From: a bacterium
GTDB taxonomy: Bacteria; JAMCPX01
Assembly (NCBI GenBank): GCA_021787655.1
Contig: JAJYLM010000069.1
Coordinates: 1 to 10,404 of the forward strand
Direction of reading: 5' to 3'
DNA: 10,404 nucleotides
Below are positions 7,087 to 10,404 of this stretch, one piece after another (position 1 is the stretch's first letter; each line of letters begins with the position of its first letter). The notes under the pieces were generated by a model. It ran no database searches. It worked only from the letters and a program-made list of their open reading frames with translations, and had not been told where the DNA came from. Position numbers and translations under genes: made by a program.

Positions 7087-8214
7087 TTAAAACGTTTTTT
7101 GCGCGGTCTGCATCCTCGCCTGTGCCTGGATAGACGGCGGGACTGCGGATCCGGCCTGCAGCATCTGTTTCAGCTCCTCGAGGTCCGTCGAGTAGATCAT
7201 CGCGTCGTCGACGGTGATAAGCTTTCTCTGGTAGAGATTGAAGAGGGACTGGTTCATGGTCTGCATGCCGAACTTTGCCTGTCCGACCTGCATGTGCGAG
7301 TAGATCTGGTGCACCTTTTCCTCCCGGATCAGGTTGCGGATAGCCGGTGTCGGTACCAGGACTTCAGCGGCAAGCGCACGGCCCGGCTGATTGAACTTCG
7401 GTATGAGCGACTGGGTCAAAACGCCCTCCAGAACAAAGGAAAGCTGTGCTCGGACCTGCGGCTGCTGATGGGGAGGGAAGGCGTCGATGATCCTGTTGAT
7501 GGTCTGGACCGCAGAATTGGTGTGCAGGGTCGCAAACACAAGGTGACCGGTTTCTGCAGTGTTCAGCGCAGCTTCGATGGTCTCGAGGTCACGCATTTCA
7601 CCGATGAGCACAACGTCCGGGTCCTGACGCAGGATGTATTTCAGCGCGTTCGAAAAATTCCGGGTGTCTGCACCGACTTCACGCTGGTTGACGAGGCAAT
7701 TCTTGTGCGGGTGCAGGTATTCGATCGGGTCCTCGATGGTGATGATGTGCTCGTGCCGGTCCTGGTTGATCTTATCGATGATCGAAGCGAGTGTCGTGGT
7801 CTTGCCGCTGCCCGTGGGGCCGGTGACCAGGATCATGCCCCGTGCCTTCTTGGTCAGCTCTGCGACGATCGGGGGCAGTCCCAGTTCTTCGAAACTGAGT
7901 ATCTTGAACGGGATGGTCCTGAACGCACCTGCAACCGCTCCCCGCTGCATGAACATGTTCGCCCTGAACCTGCTCAGCCCCTTGACTCCGAACGAGAGGT
8001 CCAGTTCGTTGTCCTGCTCGAACTTTTGTTTCTGCGCGTCCGTCAGGATGCTGTAGCAGAGCTGTTTTGTCTCGGTGCCTGTGAGGGGAGGGACCTTCAA
8101 CGGCGTCAATTCACCGTCGATGCGCAGCTGGGGCGGACTGCCGGTCGTAATGTGCAGATCGCTCGCCCCCTTCTCTATCATGACCTTCAATAATTGATGC
8201 AGGTTAAAACTCAT
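7087..8214 (-). CDS. pilT: Pilus retraction ATPase PilT
   Basis: This 375-residue hexameric ATPase drives pilus disassembly at the cytoplasmic face. Walker A is GPTGSGKT (132-139), the Asp box TIEDPIE (159-165), Walker B VVLIGEMRDLET (201-212, catalytic Glu206) and the His box TGHLVFATLHT (222-232). The C-terminal AIRNLIREEK (291-300) is the retraction signature that separates PilT from PilB. It also lacks the long N-terminal domain and the cysteine motif of PilB. I place the start at the ATG at 8214 because GGAGG lies 5 nt upstream; the in-frame GTG at 8220 overlaps that Shine-Dalgarno and is unlikely. It follows pilB after 13 nt. In Geobacter this position is held by pilT4, the main retraction ATPase, so this is probably the principal PilT, though other copies may exist elsewhere. 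Confidence 0.96.
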   Translation of the reverse strand: MSFNLHQLLKVMIEKGASDLHITTGSPPQLRIDGELTPLKVPPLTGTETKQLCYSILTDAQKQKFEQDNELDLSFGVKGLSRFRANMFMQRGAVAGAFRTIPFKILSFEELGLPPIVAELTKKARGMILVTGPTGSGKTTTLASIIDKINQDRHEHIITIEDPIEYLHPHKNCLVNQREVGADTRNFSNALKYILRQDPDVVLIGEMRDLETIEAALNTAETGHLVFATLHTNSAVQTINRIIDAFPPHQQPQVRAQLSFVLEGVLTQSLIPKFNQPGRALAAEVLVPTPAIRNLIREEKVHQIYSHMQVGQAKFGMQTMNQSLFNLYQRKLITVDDAMIYSTDLEELKQMLQAGSAVPPSIQAQARMQTAQKTF

Positions 8215-8227
8215 TGCCACCTCCGTG

Positions 8228-9919
8228 TTAGTCTTTCGCCGTAACCCTTACAACTTCATCGATCGTGGTGAGGCCCTTTTTCAGGAGTTCAATAGCACTT
8301 CTGCGCATAGTCATCATACCGACGCGAATGGCTTCCTTTTTGATCTCATTAGCAGATGCACCAGCCAATATCAACTCGCGTACTTCCTCGGCGATCGTGA
8401 GAATCTCGTAGACCGCTATCCTGCCTTTGTAGCCGGTGTTGCTGCAGTTTGTACAGCCCTTTCCTTTGAAGGTTTTCGTCACTTTTGCCTCTGCCTCTGA
8501 CAGGCCGATATCGGTGAGTGATTTCTTGTCTAATTCGATCTCCTCTTTGCACTTATCGCATATTTTTCTGACCAGCCTCTGGGCAAGGATTGCATGGACC
8601 GACGATGCGACGAGGAACGGCTCTATGCCCATGTTGAGCAGCCGGTTGATGGTGCTCGGCGCGTCATTGGTATGGATCGTGGACAGGACGAGGTGTCCCG
8701 TCAGCGCTGCCTTGACCGCGATTTCGGCCGTCTCGTAGTCCCGGATCTCCCCGACCATGATGATGTTGGGGTCCTGCCGGAGGAACGACCGCAGCGAGGC
8801 GGCAAAGTTCAGACCGATCTCCTCGTGCATCTGGACCTGATTGATGCCGGGGATATTGTATTCGACCGGGTCTTCGGCAGTCGAGACATTTTTGGAGATC
8901 TGGTTCAGCTCTGACAGCGCGGAGTACAGCGTCGTCGTCTTACCGCTGCCGGTGGGGCCCGTGACGAGCACCATGCCGTACGGCTTATGCACGGCTTCCT
9001 TGAAATCCTTGAGCTGCTTTTCATTGAACCCGAGCTTGGTCATATCGAGCTGAAGGTTCGATTTGTCGAGCAGCCGGAGGACGATCTTCTCTCCAAAAAG
9101 TGTCGGGAGCACCGATACACGGAAATCTATCTCCTTGCCGTCCGAGAGACGTATCTTGATTCTTCCGTCCTGCGGCCGCCGGCGCTCGGCGATGTCGAGC
9201 TTCGACATGATCTTCAGCCTGGATGCGATGGCGTTTTTTAAGGAGATCGGCGGCTTCATGATCTCGTACAGCATGCCGTCTATCCTGAACCTGATCCTGA
9301 ACGACTTCTCATAGGGCTCTATGTGGATATCGCTCGCTCCCTTCTTGATGGCGTCGTTCAACACCGAATTGACGAGCTTGATGACCGGGGCCTCCTCGCT
9401 CGCCTTCTCGAGGCTTTTGACATCGATGTTGTCGTCGTCCCCGATGACCTCATACTCTTCCGCAGCCTCGTTGAGGATCTCCTGATAGTCCGTCGATACC
9501 TCGAAGTACTTCTCGATGGCCTTCTTGATGGCGGCCTCTGTTGCAGCCACGAATTCGACGTTGTAGCCGGTCAGGAACTTGATTTCGTCGATGATCGACA
9601 GGTTGGTCGGGTCCGATGTCGCGATAATCAATGTCGAACCGGTCTGGTTCACCGGAAGGATCATGTGCTTCCGGGCTATGTTCTCCGGGATCTTCCGGAC
9701 GATGTCCTTCTCGATATCGAACTCATCAAGGTTGATGGCAGGGACATTGTACTGCTTGCTCAGGAAAGAGAGGAGCTCCTCGTCGCTGACAAAGCCGAGT
9801 TTCGTCAGGCTCGTACCGAGCCTCCCGCCTCCGGCTTTTTGTTCTTCAATGGCCTTCTTCAGCTGTTCGGGCGTTATTAAGTTTTCCTTAACAAGCAGTT
9901 CACCCAGTCGTGACGTCAT
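8228..9919 (-). CDS. pilB: Pilus extension ATPase PilB
   Basis: The protein has 563 residues, the family's usual length. An N-terminal MshEN/GspE-N domain (about 1-140) begins SRLGELLVKENLITPEQL. The secretion-ATPase core has Walker A GPTGSGKT (321-328), Asp box TAEDPVEY (347-354), Walker B IIMVGEIRDYETAE (386-399, Glu391) and His box TGHLVLSTIHTNDA (407-420). CDKC (454-457) and CTNC (489-492) form the metal-binding tetracysteine motif of the PilB/GspE group. It powers pilin polymerisation with PilC. I choose the ATG at 9919 over an upstream in-frame start at 10048: homology to PilB begins here, an AAGGGGG Shine-Dalgarno lies about 8 nt upstream, and the promoter at 9951-9979 would leave the longer form untranscribed. 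The type II secretion ATPase GspE is the alternative, made unlikely by pilT next door. Confidence 0.96.
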   Translation of the reverse strand: MTSRLGELLVKENLITPEQLKKAIEEQKAGGGRLGTSLTKLGFVSDEELLSFLSKQYNVPAINLDEFDIEKDIVRKIPENIARKHMILPVNQTGSTLIIATSDPTNLSIIDEIKFLTGYNVEFVAATEAAIKKAIEKYFEVSTDYQEILNEAAEEYEVIGDDDNIDVKSLEKASEEAPVIKLVNSVLNDAIKKGASDIHIEPYEKSFRIRFRIDGMLYEIMKPPISLKNAIASRLKIMSKLDIAERRRPQDGRIKIRLSDGKEIDFRVSVLPTLFGEKIVLRLLDKSNLQLDMTKLGFNEKQLKDFKEAVHKPYGMVLVTGPTGSGKTTTLYSALSELNQISKNVSTAEDPVEYNIPGINQVQMHEEIGLNFAASLRSFLRQDPNIIMVGEIRDYETAEIAVKAALTGHLVLSTIHTNDAPSTINRLLNMGIEPFLVASSVHAILAQRLVRKICDKCKEEIELDKKSLTDIGLSEAEAKVTKTFKGKGCTNCSNTGYKGRIAVYEILTIAEEVRELILAGASANEIKKEAIRVGMMTMRRSAIELLKKGLTTIDEVVRVTAKD

Positions 9920-9950
9920 GGCACAAACCCCCTTGATCGCTATTTTTAAC

Positions 9951-9979
9951 AGTATACGGAAAACCTGCTCTGGTGTCAA
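9951..9979 (-). promoter_or_regulatory. Sigma-70 promoter of the pilBTCSR operon
   Basis: On the minus strand there is a perfect -35 TTGACA (9979-9974), a 17-nt spacer and a -10 TATACT (9956-9951, 5 of 6 consensus bases). The predicted transcript start is near 9944, giving a 5' leader of about 25 nt ahead of the pilB ATG. This is the best promoter match seen in the window and suggests constitutive housekeeping transcription of the motor genes and of pilS/pilR, rather than sigma-54 control of the operon itself. Confidence 0.75.
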
Positions 9980-10172
9980 GAATGGCCATACAGCCTGGAA
10001 CGGAACCTCCGGCCGCGCGGTGGTTCTGCGCATGACCCGGTACGGCACTCCCGACCCGCGGTACCGGTGACCGGAGCGGTTGTCTCTCTGGCCGCGTGCT
10101 GCTGCGCACCGGCCGGCAACGGCATTCCCCTCCTGAAAACGCCCCGTCCTTCTCCGGCAGGTACCTGCTATC

Positions 10173-10188
10173 TATATTTATAAATATA
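10173..10188. repeat. 16-bp perfect AT palindrome
   Basis: TATATTTATAAATATA reads identically on both strands, centred at 10180/10181, 19 nt upstream of the TTGACA at 10207. It could be a dimeric regulator's operator or simply AT-rich DNA. The sharp composition change from the GC-rich DNA before it makes a regulatory or curved-DNA role plausible. Confidence 0.5.
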
Positions 10189-10206
10189 CAAACAAAAATA
10201 ATCTTC

Positions 10207-10236
10207 TTGACATGCCGGCGGATATTCACCATGAAT
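10207..10236 (+). promoter_or_regulatory. Candidate promoter of the FadL-like gene
   Basis: A perfect -35 hexamer TTGACA (10207-10212) lies 80 nt upstream of the start codon on the plus strand. The matching -10 is poor: CATGAA at 17 nt spacing or ATGAAT at 18 nt. An activator or a different transcript start may be involved. I see no sigma-54 element with correct GG-N10-GC spacing. Confidence 0.3.
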
Positions 10237-10291
10237 GGCGTTGAAATAATGTATTTTGTATTCAAAAATAGAGGTTAAGGAGGTTTACAGA

Positions 10292-10404
10292 ATGAAGATT
10301 CAAAGAACTTGGTTTCCCGGTGTCATGGTTTTGGCGGGTGCACTTCTCCTGGGGGCTTCCGTTCCTGCGCATGCGACGAACGGTTACGACATGATCGCCA
10401 CCGG
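10292..10404 (+). CDS. FadL/OmpP1-like outer-membrane transporter, N-terminal part only
   Basis: The gene starts with ATG at 10292 and is open to the right edge, with 37 complete codons. AAGGAGGT (10277-10284) lies about 8 nt upstream, a very strong Shine-Dalgarno. The product starts with a signal peptide (MKIQRTWFPGVMVLAGALLL, cleavage after AHA at 26-28), followed by TNGYDMIATG. A mature start of the form A-T-N-G-Y/F is characteristic of the OmpP1/FadL/TodX family, in which the N-terminus plugs the barrel and hydrophobic substrates such as long-chain fatty acids or aromatics pass through. With only ten mature residues visible the family call is an inference. It is transcribed away from pilB. 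Confidence 0.72.
   Translation, partial: MKIQRTWFPGVMVLAGALLLGASVPAHATNGYDMIAT

Larger units (their letters stand above)
9920..10291. other. Divergent intergenic region between pilB and the FadL-like gene
   Basis: This 372-base stretch has no supported gene. The pilB side holds the sigma-70 promoter at 9951-9979. The middle, about 10000-10165, is GC-rich and shows only short imperfect inverted repeats. From 10170 to 10270 it turns strongly AT-rich and includes a 16-bp perfect palindrome (10173-10188) and a perfect TTGACA at 10207. An open frame crossing it on the minus strand (9900-10265) and one on the plus strand (10096-10278) have no ribosome-binding support and no recognisable product, so I leave them out. 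Confidence 0.6.

Noticed and set aside
6865..8193. 442-codon plus-strand open frame opposite pilT and pilC
   Set aside because: Arginine/aspartate-rich shadow of two well-supported genes; no domain is recognisable.
9920..10048. 43-residue N-terminal extension of pilB
   Set aside because: It lies across the sigma-70 promoter, has no similarity to PilB N-termini, and the ATG at 9919 has a Shine-Dalgarno.

Overview
The window looks chromosomal, from a Gram-negative, probably anaerobic bacterium of the Desulfobacterota/Geobacter or Nitrospirota type. That reading rests on three things: the gene order pilB-pilT-pilC-pilS-pilR as in Geobacter, a PilB with a tetracysteine motif, and a very haem-dense multihaem c-type cytochrome next to an outer-membrane barrel protein. 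The exact phylum cannot be fixed from sequence reading alone. I see no mobile element, tRNA, rRNA or CRISPR array.

Layout. Nearly everything is on the minus strand and reads right to left. At the far left (1-179) is the start of a lysine-rich protein that runs off the edge. Then come a 13-haem lipoprotein cytochrome (350-1399) and a beta-barrel porin-like protein (1412-2728). To their right are pilR (2821-4203), pilS (4222-5862), pilC (5862-7073), pilT (7087-8214) and pilB (8228-9919). A gene-free stretch of about 370 bases (9920-10291) separates pilB from a divergent plus-strand gene that starts at 10292 and resembles the FadL/OmpP1 outer-membrane transporters; only its first 37 codons are present.

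How the genes work together. PilB (extension ATPase), PilT (retraction ATPase) and PilC (inner-membrane platform) form the type IV pilus motor. PilS/PilR is the two-component system that usually controls the major pilin gene through sigma-54. The five genes are spaced 13-18 nt apart or overlap, so they are probably one operon, driven by a near-consensus sigma-70 promoter just upstream of pilB (9951-9979). The pilin gene that follows pilR in Geobacter is missing here. After a 92-nt gap the same strand carries the porin and cytochrome, 12 nt apart, each with a good Shine-Dalgarno sequence. Together they look like an outer-membrane porin-cytochrome module for extracellular electron transfer.

The most interesting points are that pilus/porin-cytochrome adjacency, the modular haem layout of the cytochrome (3+3+2+2+2+1), the missing pilin, and a sigma-54-like site in front of the lysine-rich gene.
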